64,000 nt of DNA from Gaiellasilicea sp963707575 (GCA_963707575.1 OY970171.1:930001-994000), one strand, 5' to 3'; positions 18,652 to 28,033 are shown, counted from the first letter of the stretch. Notes: generated from the letters alone by a model not told the origin. Made by a program: numbers and translations.

Positions 18652-21456
18652 GTGCACGCTCGCCTTCGCCTTCCCGCCGCGCTTCTCGTCTGCCTCGCCG
18701 TCACGGCGCTGATCTCGGCCGTCCTCTGGCGGCAGGAGCAGGCATCCGTGCAGAGCGCCGCTCGCGCGAACGCACGCGCCGCCGCAGCCGCGATCGAGGA
18801 GCGCGCCGCCGCGGCGACGCTCGCGGTCCAGGGCGTGCGTGCGGCCTACGATTCCGGCCCCGTCGAGCGACCCGCCTTCGTACGGCTCGCGCGCCTGCCG
18901 CTCGCCCGGCCCGAGGTGGTCGCGGTCGGCTGGGCACCGCGCGTGCCCGCCTCCGAGCGTTCCGCACTCGAGGCGTCCGAGCAGATCCGCATCGGCGCGC
19001 CGCCCGACGCGGCCGCCACCTACCCGCTGTTGCTGCGGGAGCCCGCCTTCGCAGGCAACGACGTCCCCGATCTCGGCTCCGACCCGACGCTGGGCCCGGC
19101 GCTGCGGCTCGCGCGGACGTCGGGCGAGCCGCTGCTCTCCGCACCGGTCCGCCTGGCCGGTGACGGCCGGATCGGCTCGTACGTCTTCGTCCCCGTCTAT
19201 GCCTCCGGGCTTCCGGCCACGACTCCCGGCGAGCGGCGCGATGCACTCCGCGGCGTCATTGTCGGCGCGCTCGCGACGGATGTGCTCGTCGCGGAGGCAA
19301 CCGCGGGCCTCGCCCACGGTGCAACGGTGCGCCTGAGCGAGGGCGCGGCCGTCCTTGGCGGCGAGCCCGTTCGCTCCGGTGCCCGTGTACCGGCCTCGGT
19401 GGGCGGTCGCACCTGGACCGTCGCCGTCGCAGCCGGGGAGCCGTCGCGCGTCCCCGCACTCGCAGCCGCGCTCGTCGGCGGCGCGCTGGCCCTCCTGCTC
19501 GGCCTCTTCCACCGCCGGCTTGCCCGGCTGAGCGCGGCGGGCCGCAAGCTCCAGTCGACGCTCGTCCGCGAGCGGAAGCGCTCTCAGCAGAAGCTCCGCG
19601 CGGTGGAGGAACGGGTCGGCGAGACGGAGCGCGCAGTCGCCCTGATCGCCGACGCGGCCTCGGCGGTCGTGCTCGACGTCGACGGGGACGGCAACATCGT
19701 CAGCTGCTCCGCAGCGGCACAGCGCCTGCTCGGCTACGAGCCGGACGAGCTCGTCGGCAGCACCATCTACGAGCTGCTCCACCCCGACGACCTGCTCTCG
19801 CCGCCCAGCGGCCCCCACCGCTACCGGCGCCGCGACGGCACGTTCGTCATCCTCGACACGTCCCGGCTCACGCGCCGCGACGCGCTCGGGTTTACGAGCG
19901 ACGTGGTCACCGTTCTGCGCGAGCCCGGGCCTGACGCGCTCCTGCGCACCGCCGCGCAGCGGATCGCCGACGCCGTCGCGCTCGAGCCCGATCCGATCGA
20001 GCTCTACTCGATCGTGACCGAGGAGGTCGCCGCAGAGCTCAACGTTCCCGCCGTCTCGCTCGTGCGCTTCGAGGGCACGGGCTTCGGCACGGTCGTCGGA
20101 GCCTGCGCCGAGTCGGCCGACGCCGGCTGGCTGACGGGCACGACGATCGACCTCGACGAGACCACGCCTGCCGGTCGCGTCTTCGCGGACGGCAAGGCGA
20201 CCGCCGGCGCCGCTCCGCTACGCGTGGGCGCCCGCCTCTGGGGCGCTCTCGTCGCCGAGGGCGCCGACTCGGCGGCCCTCGTGGAGCTCGCGGAGCTCGT
20301 GCACGGCGCCGTTGCCTACGCCGACGCGACCGCACGGCTGAGCGCGCTGACGACCCGCGACCCGCTCACGAACCTGCCCGACCACCGTGCCTTCCACGAG
20401 CAGCTCCGGGCCGAAGTCCGGCGGGCCCAGCGGCACGAGCGCGCGCTGGCGCTGGTCGTCCTCAATCTCGACAGCTTCCGCAGGCTGAACGAGGAGCACG
20501 GCCGGCTCGCCGCCGACCGCGTCCTCGCGGAGACGGCGCGCCGCCTGAGCTCGACGGTGCGAGCCGGCGAGGTCGTCTCGCGCCTCGGCGCCGACCACTT
20601 CGCGTGGCTCCTGCCGGAGACGGAGGGCCTGAACGGCTGGATCGCGGCAGAGCGTGCACGCCGGGCGATCTCGTCCTCACCCTTCGACGGCGTCGGCGTC
20701 GTCACCGCCTCGGCCGGCGTCTGCGACCTGGAGGAGGTCGGCGGCCCCGAGGAGCTGCTCAGCCTCGCCGAGGTCGCGGTCGTGCACGCGAAGGGCTCCG
20801 GCGGCGACACCACGTTCCGCTACTCGGACGAGCTCGACGCCGACGTCGCAGGCGGCCCGGAGGACGGCGACGGACTGCAGCGCCTGCGTGCGCTCGCCCG
20901 CAAGCTCGACGCGGGGGAGCCCGGGACGGAGGGACATTCCGATCGCGTCGCGCTGCTGGCAGAGAAGCTCGCCGTCGCGGCCGGCTGGGAGCCCGACGCC
21001 GCGGTGCGACTGTCCCAGGCGGCCTTCGTCCACGACGTGGGCAAGCTCGGAATCGATGAGCAGGTCCTGCAGAAGTCGGGCCCACTCGATGCCGACGAGC
21101 TCGAGCAGATTCGCAGCCACCCGGCAACCGGTGCCGAGATCGCGATCGACGCCCTCGATCCGGAGCAGCTCTCATGGGTGCGCCATCATCACGAGCGCTG
21201 GGACGGCGCAGGATACCCCGGCGGCCTGGCGGCCCACGCCATCCCCGCGGGCGCACAGCTGCTCGCGCTGGCCGAGGCCTGGGACTCGATGACGTCCAGC
21301 CGGCTGTACGGAGCGGCGCTCTCGATCGGAGACGCGCTCGCAGAGTGCCGACGTGGGAACGGGACGCAGTTCGCGCCCGCCGCGGTGGCTGCGCTCGACC
21401 GGCTCTGGACGCTCGGCGCCCTCAACACCGCCGACGCCCGCGCGACCGCGGAGTAG
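18652..21456 (+). CDS. CHASE/PAS/degenerate GGDEF/HD-GYP signalling protein
   Basis: About 934 residues from GTG 18652; frame further upstream translates the R1 repeat, so it is excluded. A membrane helix near the N-terminus is followed by a CHASE-like external sensor (about 50-260), a second helix, a coiled coil, a PAS domain (about 330-420), a GAF-like region, a GGDEF-fold domain and a C-terminal HD-GYP domain. The GGDEF signature reads GADHF, so diguanylate cyclase activity is probably lost. HD-GYP motifs HDVGKLGI and HHERWDGAGYPGGL are intact, so it probably degrades cyclic di-GMP. Domain borders are approximate. It ends three bases before the convergent beta-lactamase-like gene. Confidence 0.87.
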   Translation: MHARLRLPAALLVCLAVTALISAVLWRQEQASVQSAARANARAAAAAIEERAAAATLAVQGVRAAYDSGPVERPAFVRLARLPLARPEVVAVGWAPRVPASERSALEASEQIRIGAPPDAAATYPLLLREPAFAGNDVPDLGSDPTLGPALRLARTSGEPLLSAPVRLAGDGRIGSYVFVPVYASGLPATTPGERRDALRGVIVGALATDVLVAEATAGLAHGATVRLSEGAAVLGGEPVRSGARVPASVGGRTWTVAVAAGEPSRVPALAAALVGGALALLLGLFHRRLARLSAAGRKLQSTLVRERKRSQQKLRAVEERVGETERAVALIADAASAVVLDVDGDGNIVSCSAAAQRLLGYEPDELVGSTIYELLHPDDLLSPPSGPHRYRRRDGTFVILDTSRLTRRDALGFTSDVVTVLREPGPDALLRTAAQRIADAVALEPDPIELYSIVTEEVAAELNVPAVSLVRFEGTGFGTVVGACAESADAGWLTGTTIDLDETTPAGRVFADGKATAGAAPLRVGARLWGALVAEGADSAALVELAELVHGAVAYADATARLSALTTRDPLTNLPDHRAFHEQLRAEVRRAQRHERALALVVLNLDSFRRLNEEHGRLAADRVLAETARRLSSTVRAGEVVSRLGADHFAWLLPETEGLNGWIAAERARRAISSSPFDGVGVVTASAGVCDLEEVGGPEELLSLAEVAVVHAKGSGGDTTFRYSDELDADVAGGPEDGDGLQRLRALARKLDAGEPGTEGHSDRVALLAEKLAVAAGWEPDAAVRLSQAAFVHDVGKLGIDEQVLQKSGPLDADELEQIRSHPATGAEIAIDALDPEQLSWVRHHHERWDGAGYPGGLAAHAIPAGAQLLALAEAWDSMTSSRLYGAALSIGDALAECRRGNGTQFAPAAVAALDRLWTLGALNTADARATAE

Positions 21457-21459
21457 TCC

Positions 21460-22554
21460 TCAACCCAGCTCGCGGAAGACGTCGCGCGCCGTCTGCGCCA
21501 CGCGTCCCGCCAGCAGGTCGGCCGCCGGACCGACGCCGCCCGCGTCCCATGTGAGCACGGCGGCCAGGAAGACTCCGCCGTTCCACACCACGAGGCCGTT
21601 GTCGTGCCGAGCCGTCCCGAGCCAGCCGGCCTTGTGCAGGAGCGTGGCGGAGCCGCCGAGGAAGCGGCCGAGCTTGGAGTCGTCGCCGACGTGGGCGAGC
21701 AGCCAGAGCAGATGCCTGGCCTCCGCTGCCGTCACTCCGAGCCGGGGGAGCGGCCCGCGTCCGGCCGCAGCGAGGTAGACGGCGCGCGCGAGCCGGGCGA
21801 GATCCCACGCGCTCGTGTACTTGCCGACGCCGAAGCTCGGCTGGCTGTCGACCCGGATCGGGATCGGAGCCCTGCCGGCCGGCCGGCGCACGTCCTCGAC
21901 CTCGTAGCCGCCGTACATCAGCGAGTCGCGGAGGTCGAGCGTGCGCAGGAGCTCCTCGACCCGCCAGGAGCCGCCGATCTGCGCGAGCAGCCGGTTCGCA
22001 GCCTCGTTGTCGGAGCGTACGAGCATCGAATGCAGCAGCGACGCGGTCCCTCCGCCGGGCGACGGGGTCCCCGGCTCGGCGCGCAGCACGGCGACGGCGA
22101 TCGCAAGCTTGAGCGTGGAGGCCGCGGGGAAGCGGGCCCGCGCGTTCCACGCTGCGCCGTAGCCGCTGGCGAGGTCCTCGACATAGACCGCGCTCGTTCC
22201 CGGAAACGCCCGCGTCAACGCCCGCACGCTGCGGCCGAGACCGGCGTGGAGCCGCGGCGCAGCGGCCCGTGGAGCGGCCGCGGACGGAAGGCCGACGACG
22301 TTCGACACGATGCTCGACGAGCGGCGCCCGGCCGCGGTCACCGCCGTGACGCGCACCGCGACCTCGCGCCGTGGCAGCTCGACGCGCATGGAGAAGCGTT
22401 GCCCCCGCAGCGGCAGGTCGGCCAGCACCTGCTCGCCGACGCGGACGATCACGCGCCGCGTTCCCGCCGGCGCCGAGCCTGCGACGAGCCCGAAGGAGAC
22501 CTCCCGCGGCGCGGGTGCGACGACGGCGGGCGGCGGCAGGGCAGGAGCATCCAT
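21460..22554 (-). CDS. class A beta-lactamase-like serine hydrolase
   Basis: 364 residues. After a short Pro/Ala-rich start and an Ig-like strand region (about 15-85), residues about 105-360 match the beta-lactamase2/class A fold. Seen: STLK (nucleophile Ser and Lys, SxxK), SDNEA (SDN motif), and KAGW in place of KTG. Such proteins include beta-lactamases and non-resistance relatives acting on cell-wall or ester substrates. No obvious signal peptide is present at the N-terminus, so location is unclear. CATGAT lies eight bases before the ATG. It is divergent from dinB with 35 bases between starts. Confidence 0.78.
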   Translation of the reverse strand: MDAPALPPPAVVAPAPREVSFGLVAGSAPAGTRRVIVRVGEQVLADLPLRGQRFSMRVELPRREVAVRVTAVTAAGRRSSSIVSNVVGLPSAAAPRAAAPRLHAGLGRSVRALTRAFPGTSAVYVEDLASGYGAAWNARARFPAASTLKLAIAVAVLRAEPGTPSPGGGTASLLHSMLVRSDNEAANRLLAQIGGSWRVEELLRTLDLRDSLMYGGYEVEDVRRPAGRAPIPIRVDSQPSFGVGKYTSAWDLARLARAVYLAAAGRGPLPRLGVTAAEARHLLWLLAHVGDDSKLGRFLGGSATLLHKAGWLGTARHDNGLVVWNGGVFLAAVLTWDAGGVGPAADLLAGRVAQTARDVFRELG

Positions 22555-22577
22555 GCCGCCCCATCATGCTCACTCCG

Positions 22578-22583
22578 TAGCCT
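22578..22583 (+). promoter_or_regulatory. -10 box TAGCCT, leaderless start of dinB
   Basis: TAGCCT, six bases, then ATG 22590. No SOS-type operator was recognised in the 35-bp divergent region. Confidence 0.45.
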
Positions 22584-22589
22584 TGGGGG

Positions 22590-23657
22590 ATGCCCGTGCT
22601 CGCCCATCTGGATCTCGACGCCTTCTACGCTGCCGTCGAGGAGCTCGAGCAACCGGAGCTCCGCAGGCGTCCACTCGTCGTGGGCGGCGATCCGCGCAGC
22701 CGTGGCGTCGTCGCGACGGCCAACTACGTCGCGCGCGGCTTCGGCATCCACTCCGCGATGAGCTGCGCCGAGGCGCTGCGCCGTTGCCCGCAGGCCGTCT
22801 TCGTCCGACCCCGCCACTCGCTCTACCGTGAGTACTCGGCCTCCGTCTGGACGGCGATCCGCGAGGTCGTGCCGACCGTCGAGCGGACCGGGCTCGACGA
22901 GGGGTACCTCGACTTCGCCGGGCTCGCGGTGGATTTCGGCCGCGCCCGCGCCGTCGCCGAGGCGGTGCAGACATCGGTGCGCGCCGCGACGCGCCTCTCG
23001 TGCTCGCTGGGGGTGGCGCCGTCGAAGGTCGTCGCGAAGATCGCCTCCGACCGGCGCAAGCCGGGTGGGATCACGGTGGTGCCGGCGGGGACGGAGGCGT
23101 CGTTTCTCTCCCCCTTCGCGGTGCGTGCGCTCCCCGGTGTCGGGCCACGGGCCGAGGAGCGGCTGCGCGCGGCGGGCGTGACGACGATCGGCGCGCTCGC
23201 GGCGCTCTCGGACCTCGACCTGCGCGCCCTCCTCCCCGGCCAGGTCGGCCGCATGCTCCGCGACCGCGCGCTCGGAATCGACCCGCGCAGGCTCGAGACC
23301 ACCTCCGAGCGGATTTCGATCTCGGTCGAGGAGACGTTCGAGCGCGACCTGCACGACCGCACGCTCCTGCATGCGGAGCTGCGCCGAATGGCGGATCAGG
23401 TAGGCGCGCACCTCGCCCGTGGCGGTCTCTCCGCACGCACCGTCACGACGAAGCTGCGCTACGCCGACTTCTCGATCCGCAGCCGCTCGACCAGCCTCGA
23501 TGTCGCAATCGACGACGCCGCCCGCATCGGCGAGCTCGCATGCGCACTGCTCGACCGCGGGCTGCGCGACCGGCCCGGAGCGCTACGGCTCGTGGGCGTT
23601 GGCGTCTCGGGGCTTTCGGACTACCGCCAGCTCAGCCTCGAAGAGGCTGCCGTCTAG
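22590..23657 (+). CDS. dinB: DNA polymerase IV (Y-family)
   Basis: 355 residues, normal length. It extends damaged or mismatched DNA ends in error-prone translesion synthesis. Seen: HLDLDAFYAAVEELEQPELR with the first metal Asp at residue 8, KPLVVGG-like PLVVGG, SRGVVATANYVARGFG, catalytic LDEGYLDF (usually DEAYLD), SLGVAPSKVVAKIASDRRKP, helix-hairpin-helix LPGVGPRAEERLRAAGV, and the little-finger domain. The Ala-to-Gly change in DEGYLD is minor, and the Asp-Glu pair is kept. No beta-clamp motif is obvious at the C-terminus. The gene overlaps the convergent binding-protein gene by four bases. Confidence 0.95.
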   Translation: MPVLAHLDLDAFYAAVEELEQPELRRRPLVVGGDPRSRGVVATANYVARGFGIHSAMSCAEALRRCPQAVFVRPRHSLYREYSASVWTAIREVVPTVERTGLDEGYLDFAGLAVDFGRARAVAEAVQTSVRAATRLSCSLGVAPSKVVAKIASDRRKPGGITVVPAGTEASFLSPFAVRALPGVGPRAEERLRAAGVTTIGALAALSDLDLRALLPGQVGRMLRDRALGIDPRRLETTSERISISVEETFERDLHDRTLLHAELRRMADQVGAHLARGGLSARTVTTKLRYADFSIRSRSTSLDVAIDDAARIGELACALLDRGLRDRPGALRLVGVGVSGLSDYRQLSLEEAAV

Positions 23658-24568
23658 CCCTCCAGCAGGCCGTTCGCCTCGAGGAACTCGCGTGCGACCT
23701 CGTCCGCCGGGCGCTGGTCGATCGCGACCGCGGAGTTCATGGCGATGATTGCGTCTTCAGACAGCTTCTCGCTGACCGCGTCGATGGCGCTGCGGAAGTC
23801 GTCGCCGAGCTCGTCCGCCAGCTCCTGGTTCACGACGGGGGCGACGTTCTGGAAGCCGAAGTTCGCCTCGGGATCGTCGAGCACGACGTAGTCGCCCGAT
23901 GCGAGCGGCGGGTCGGTCGAGAAGATCGCCGCGACGTCGACCGCACCCTGGTCGAGCGCCTCGTACGGGCTGATCCCGGTGAACGGGACGAAGGTGACGT
24001 CCTCGATCCCGTACTTCTCCTTGACGCCGACGAGGCCCTGCAGGCGTGTCTCGAACTCAGGCTGGCCGCCCAGCTTGAACGGGCCCAGCTCGGTGAGGTC
24101 GCCGATCGACTCGAGCCCGTGCTCCTCGGCGTACGCGGACGTCACTGCGAGGGCGTCGGAGTCGGAGAACGGCGTCATGTCGAAGAGCGTGAAGCCCTTC
24201 TCCTCGTACAGCTCCTTGGCGGCGTCGTACGTCCCCTCGGCGCTCTCTTGCGCCTCGTCGTTGCCGAAGACGACCGTCAGCATCGTGCCGGTGTACTCGG
24301 GGTACATGTCGATCTCGCCGCTCGTGAGCGCGCGATCGATGATCTCGGTCGAGCCGATCGAGCTCTTCAGCTCGACGGTGTAGCCCTTGGCCTCGAGCGC
24401 CTGCCTGTACAGCTCGCCCAGGATGATCGCCTCGGTGAAGTTCTTGGAGCCGATCGTGACGGTGCGGTCGCTCGGCGCGGCGTCGCCGTTGCCGCCATCG
24501 TCATCGTCCCCGCCGCACCCCGCGACTGCGAGAAGGAGCGTTGCCAGGATTGCCGCGATCCGACGCAC
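23654..24568 (-). CDS. glycine betaine/choline-type ABC substrate-binding lipoprotein
   Basis: 304 residues. Lipoprotein signal with AVAGC and an Asp/Gly tether, then an OpuAC-fold domain: GSKNFTEAIILGELY, STEIIDRALTSGEIDMYPEYTGT, and DVAAIFSTDPPL. It resembles OpuCC/OsmF-type proteins that bind betaine, choline or related osmolytes outside the cell and pass them to a permease. No permease or ATPase gene lies nearby, so it is an orphan here. It starts at GTG 24568, six bases after TAGGGT. It overlaps the end of dinB by four bases. Confidence 0.9.
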   Translation of the reverse strand: MRRIAAILATLLLAVAGCGGDDDDGGNGDAAPSDRTVTIGSKNFTEAIILGELYRQALEAKGYTVELKSSIGSTEIIDRALTSGEIDMYPEYTGTMLTVVFGNDEAQESAEGTYDAAKELYEEKGFTLFDMTPFSDSDALAVTSAYAEEHGLESIGDLTELGPFKLGGQPEFETRLQGLVGVKEKYGIEDVTFVPFTGISPYEALDQGAVDVAAIFSTDPPLASGDYVVLDDPEANFGFQNVAPVVNQELADELGDDFRSAIDAVSEKLSEDAIIAMNSAVAIDQRPADEVAREFLEANGLLEG

Positions 24569-24574
24569 GCGAGG

Positions 24575-24580
24575 ACCCTA
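24575..24580 (-). promoter_or_regulatory. -10 box TAGGGT, leaderless start
   Basis: TAGGGT on the minus strand, six bases, then GTG 24568. Its first three bases are also the TAG stop codon of the upstream ankyrin gene. Confidence 0.5.
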
Positions 24581-25246
24581 GCGCATCGGGGTAGGGGTCA
24601 CGAAATCGGCGAGGTCGTCGTGCCCGGCTGCAGCCGCGAGATCAGCTGCGGTCTGGCCCGCTTCGGTCGTGGCAGCCGGGTCTGCGCCGGAATCGAGCAG
24701 CGCCTCCGCGCTCTCCCGGTCCCCGTTCTGCGCCGCCGAGTGGAGAGGTGCGAACCCCCCTTCCTGACGCGCATTGGGATCGGCGCCCGCTTCCAGCAGC
24801 AGCCTGACGATGCTCGAGTGCGCACCCGCAGCGGCGCTGTGCAGAGGCGTCACCTTCAGGCTCTCGTGGCGCGCGACGACGTTCGCGTCTGCACCGTCCT
24901 CGAGCAGGAGGCGGGCCGCCTCCTCGTGGCCGAAGAACGCCGCGAGATGCAGTGGGGTGAACCCGTCGGGCGACCAGGAGCGCGTCGGCTCCCCGTCTGC
25001 GGCCAGCAGCTCCTCGAGCCCGCGTGTCCTCCCGACCGCCGCCGCGTCGAAGACATCGAGCGGCGGGTTCGCGTCGAGCAGGATCTCGACGAGCTCCCGC
25101 TTGCCGGCATAGGCGGCCCGCAGCACGGCGGAGAGACCAGCCGCGTCGCGTGCGGCCGCGAGCTCCGGCCGCCGCTCGACCAGCTCGCGGACGCCGTCGT
25201 CGTCCCCGGCGTCGATCGCAGTGAAGATCTCGTCGGAGGCGGCCAC
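24578..25246 (-). CDS. ankyrin repeat protein
   Basis: 222 residues with about five ankyrin repeats, clearest from residue 90: DGFTPLHLAAFFGHEEAARL, TPLHSAAAGAHSSIVRLLLE, GFAPLHSAAQNGDRESAEAL. No signal peptide or catalytic domain is seen, so it is probably a cytoplasmic protein-binding scaffold. It starts at GTG 25246, eight bases after TAATCT. Its stop lies nine bases before the start of the downstream binding-protein gene, but that gene has its own promoter-like box. Confidence 0.9.
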   Translation of the reverse strand: MAASDEIFTAIDAGDDDGVRELVERRPELAAARDAAGLSAVLRAAYAGKRELVEILLDANPPLDVFDAAAVGRTRGLEELLAADGEPTRSWSPDGFTPLHLAAFFGHEEAARLLLEDGADANVVARHESLKVTPLHSAAAGAHSSIVRLLLEAGADPNARQEGGFAPLHSAAQNGDRESAEALLDSGADPAATTEAGQTAADLAAAAGHDDLADFVTPTPMR

Positions 25247-25285
25247 GCGGCGGGAGATTACCCAGGCAGGAGCCCGAACGCGCGC

Positions 25286-26161
25286 TCAGACGGCGTTCGG
25301 CGGTCGCGTCCCCTCGAGCAGGACCGCCCGGAGGGCCTCGACACAGAGCAGGCCCATGGCCTCGCGCGCCTCGTGCGTCGCACTGGCGATGTGCGGCGTC
25401 AGCACGACGTTCTCCAGCTCGAGCAGGCCGGGGTGCACCCGCGGCTCGTCCTCGAACACGTCGAGCGCGGCGCCGGCGATCGTCCCGTCGCGGAGCGCCT
25501 GCACGAGCGCCGCTTCGTCCACCACCGCCCCGCGCGAGGTGTTGACGAGCACCGCCTCCGGCTTCATCTGCGCCAGCGTCTCCGCTCGGATCAGGTGACG
25601 CGTCTCGTCGGTCAGCGGGCAGTGCAGGCTGACGGCGTCCGCCCGGAGCACGTCGTCGAGCGGCTCGCCCCGCCGCGCCGTGAGGATCCGCATGCCGAAC
25701 ACCTCCGCCAGCCGGGCGACCTCGCGGCCGATCCGGCCCGGGCCGACGATGCCGAGCGACCTGCCTTCGAGTCCGTGTCCGAGCATGAATGTCGGCTGCA
25801 GCCGCCACTGCTCGCGCCGCCGGAGGAGCCGGTCGCCCTCGGCAACCCGGCGGACAAGCGCGAGGAGCAGCGCGAGCGTGTGCTCGGCGGTCGCCCGCGT
25901 GAGCACATCGGGCGTGTTCGTCACCACGATCCCGCGCTCGCGCGCCGCGTCAAGGTCGATGTTGTCGAGACCCACGGCGTAGTTCGCGACGACGCGGAGA
26001 CCGGGACCCGCACGATCGAGCAGTTCGCTGTCGACCCGCAGGCTCGGGATCGCCACGAGACCCGCCGCTCCTTCCGGCCCGTCGAGGAGGTCGAAATCCC
26101 GTTCCAGCTCGTCCAGCACGCGGGCCGGGACGGGAGCCGACACATGGACAGGCGGCTTCAT
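25286..26161 (-). CDS. D-isomer-specific 2-hydroxyacid dehydrogenase
   Basis: 291 residues. An NAD-dependent dehydrogenase of the phosphoglycerate dehydrogenase/glyoxylate reductase superfamily. Seen: Rossmann GIVGPGRIGREVARLA, catalytic Arg in VNTSRGAVVDE, Glu in LDVFEDEP and His in LTPHIASAT. It interconverts a 2-oxoacid such as glyoxylate or hydroxypyruvate and a D-2-hydroxyacid; the exact substrate cannot be read. ATG 26161 is chosen as start since the conserved part begins there; longer frames overlap the divergent gene. Slightly short at the N-terminus compared with typical members (about 310-330). Confidence 0.9.
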   Translation of the reverse strand: MKPPVHVSAPVPARVLDELERDFDLLDGPEGAAGLVAIPSLRVDSELLDRAGPGLRVVANYAVGLDNIDLDAARERGIVVTNTPDVLTRATAEHTLALLLALVRRVAEGDRLLRRREQWRLQPTFMLGHGLEGRSLGIVGPGRIGREVARLAEVFGMRILTARRGEPLDDVLRADAVSLHCPLTDETRHLIRAETLAQMKPEAVLVNTSRGAVVDEAALVQALRDGTIAGAALDVFEDEPRVHPGLLELENVVLTPHIASATHEAREAMGLLCVEALRAVLLEGTRPPNAV

Positions 26162-26180
26162 CCCGCGCATCATGCAGGCC

Positions 26181-26774
26181 ATGTCCGTCTACCACGACGG
26201 CAACCGGAGCTGGCAGGACCGATTCGACACGCGCCGGCTGGCCGACCGGATCGAGGAGCGCCTCGTCTCCGCGACGATCGACGACGACGACCGGGCGTTC
26301 ATCGAGGCGCGCGACATGTTCTTCCTCGCGACAGCTGACGAGCACGGCTTCCCGCAGTGCTCGTATAAGGGCGGGGATCCGGGCTTCGTCCGCGTCCTGG
26401 ACGAGAGCACGATCGCCTTCCCCTGCTACGACGGGAACGGCATGTTCCTCTCGATGGGGAACGTGGTCGCGAACCCGCACGTCGGGCTGCTCTTCGTCGA
26501 CTTCGAGCGCCCGAGCCGGCTGCGCCTGAACGGGATCGCCTCGATCGACGCGGACGACCCGCTCGTCGGCGACTACGAGCGGGCGCAGTTCGTCGTGCGC
26601 GTGCGCGCGACGCACGTCTTTCCCAACTGCCCGCGCTACATCCACAAGCTGGAGCTCGTCGAGCGCTCGCGCTTCGTGCCAAGGGCTGCCTGCGAGCCGC
26701 CCGTGCCCGACTGGAAGCGACGCGACTGGGCTCGCGACGTCCTGGCCGCCGGCGACCCGGCTCAGGAGACCTAG
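26181..26774 (+). CDS. pyridoxamine 5'-phosphate oxidase-like flavin-binding protein
   Basis: About 197 residues with a split-barrel flavin-binding fold. Seen: ARDMFFLATADEHGFPQCSY, STIAFPCYDGNGMFLSMGN, NPHVGLLFVDFERPSRLRLNG, and a C-terminal FPNCPRYIHKLELVERSRF. Members bind FMN or F420 and reduce or sense small molecules; this is not a true PdxH. The start may be ATG 26172 or 26181. It is divergent from the hydroxyacid dehydrogenase with almost no gap and overlaps the convergent aminotransferase gene by four bases. Confidence 0.87.
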   Translation: MSVYHDGNRSWQDRFDTRRLADRIEERLVSATIDDDDRAFIEARDMFFLATADEHGFPQCSYKGGDPGFVRVLDESTIAFPCYDGNGMFLSMGNVVANPHVGLLFVDFERPSRLRLNGIASIDADDPLVGDYERAQFVVRVRATHVFPNCPRYIHKLELVERSRFVPRAACEPPVPDWKRRDWARDVLAAGDPAQET

Positions 26775-27880
26775 GCCAGCAGGTTCCGGTGCCGCGCCAG
26801 CGCGGCGAGGACAGCGTCGATGTCGTCCTCGTTGTTGTAGAGGTGGAGCGAGACGCGCAGGTTGGAGTCACGCTCGGACGCGACGATGTCCTCGGCCGCG
26901 AGCGCGTCGACGAGAGCCGGAGCGTCGGTGGAGCGAACGCAGACGAGGGGGCCGCGCGGCGGCGCTGCGACCGAGGCGTCCAGCTCGTCGAGCCCGGCGA
27001 GGAGCCGCTCGACGAGCCCCGCGACGTGGCGCTGGATCTCCGCCACGCCGGCCTCGAGGATCAGCCCGAGACCGGCGAGGCCGCCGTAGATGTTGGGCAC
27101 CGGCGGCGTGCCGGCGTCGTAGCGGCGCGCAGACGCGTGCGGCCGGTAGCGCTCGATCTGCATCTCGAAGATGTTCTCGTCCGCGAACCAACCGGTCTGC
27201 GTCGGCACGCGGTCCAGGATGTGGCGGCCGACGTACATGTACGCGAGCCCCGCGGAGGCGAGCAGGTACTTGACCGTGCCGCCGACGACGACGTCGCCCA
27301 CCTCGTTCGCCCGAAGCGGCAGAGCGCCGACGCCCTGGTAGGCGTCGACGAGCATCAGCGCGCCGTGCTCGCGGGCGATCCCGTAGATCTCCGCCACCTC
27401 GTGGACGCGCCCCGTTCGGTAGGAGACGAACGTCGAGCAGACGAGCGCCGTCCGCGCGTCGACGGCGGCAGCGTATGCCTCGGGCTCCGGAGCGACCTGC
27501 ACGACCTCGGCGCCGCGCAGCTCCTGTGCGTGCGCGATCTGTCCGATCGCCGGGAACTCGTTCTCGGAGATCACGATCCGGTTTCGCTCGCCGCCGAAGT
27601 CGACGCCGCTGACGAAGGCGCTCACGGCGGCGGACACCGACGTCTGGATCGCGATCTCGTCGGGCTCGGCGCCGATCAGACTGCCGAAGCGGCTGCGGAT
27701 CGTCTCCGCGCGCTCGACCCAGAACCCCCACTCCGCCCCGTTCGCGTCCCAACCGTCGAGGTACTCCTCGTAGGCCGCACGAACGGCGTCCGAGAGCGCA
27801 CCTTGCGAGCAGGAGTTGACGTAGGTCTTGTGCCGGAAGACCGGGAACCGCTCCCGAAGAGCTTGTCCTAGCTCGACCAC
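26771..27880 (-). CDS. class V aminotransferase family protein
   Basis: 369 residues, PLP-dependent fold type I. Seen: TYVNSCSQGALSDAVRAAYE at the start, ISENEFPAIGQI, the cofactor Asp in LMLVDAYQGVGALPL, and probable Schiff-base Lys in VVGGTVKYLLAS. It resembles kynureninase/isopenicillin-N-epimerase/cysteine-desulfurase relatives; the reaction cannot be assigned. GTG 27880 has GAGG close upstream. The 153-base gap to livF holds a GC-rich hairpin, so it is probably transcribed apart from the transporter operon. Confidence 0.86.
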   Translation of the reverse strand: MVELGQALRERFPVFRHKTYVNSCSQGALSDAVRAAYEEYLDGWDANGAEWGFWVERAETIRSRFGSLIGAEPDEIAIQTSVSAAVSAFVSGVDFGGERNRIVISENEFPAIGQIAHAQELRGAEVVQVAPEPEAYAAAVDARTALVCSTFVSYRTGRVHEVAEIYGIAREHGALMLVDAYQGVGALPLRANEVGDVVVGGTVKYLLASAGLAYMYVGRHILDRVPTQTGWFADENIFEMQIERYRPHASARRYDAGTPPVPNIYGGLAGLGLILEAGVAEIQRHVAGLVERLLAGLDELDASVAAPPRGPLVCVRSTDAPALVDALAAEDIVASERDSNLRVSLHLYNNEDDIDAVLAALARHRNLLA

Positions 27881-27987
27881 GTGCCTCGCGTTCCTGGCGC
27901 GGCGCTCGCGGTGCGTAGGCCGGTGGAACAGTACGGAGGTACGGGCCGCCGGCTGGAGCGCCGCGAGCGCCGCGAGGCTGCGCCGGA

Positions 27988-28004
27988 GGCCGGCTCCGCC
28001 GGCC
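27988..28004 (-). terminator. GC-rich hairpin after livF
   Basis: A 7-bp stem GGCCGGC / GCCGGCC with a three-base loop, 30-46 bases past the livF stop. It probably ends the transporter transcript, although there is no T tract. Confidence 0.45.
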
Positions 28005-28033
28005 GGGAGGCGTAGCCGGCCAGGAGCGCGAGA

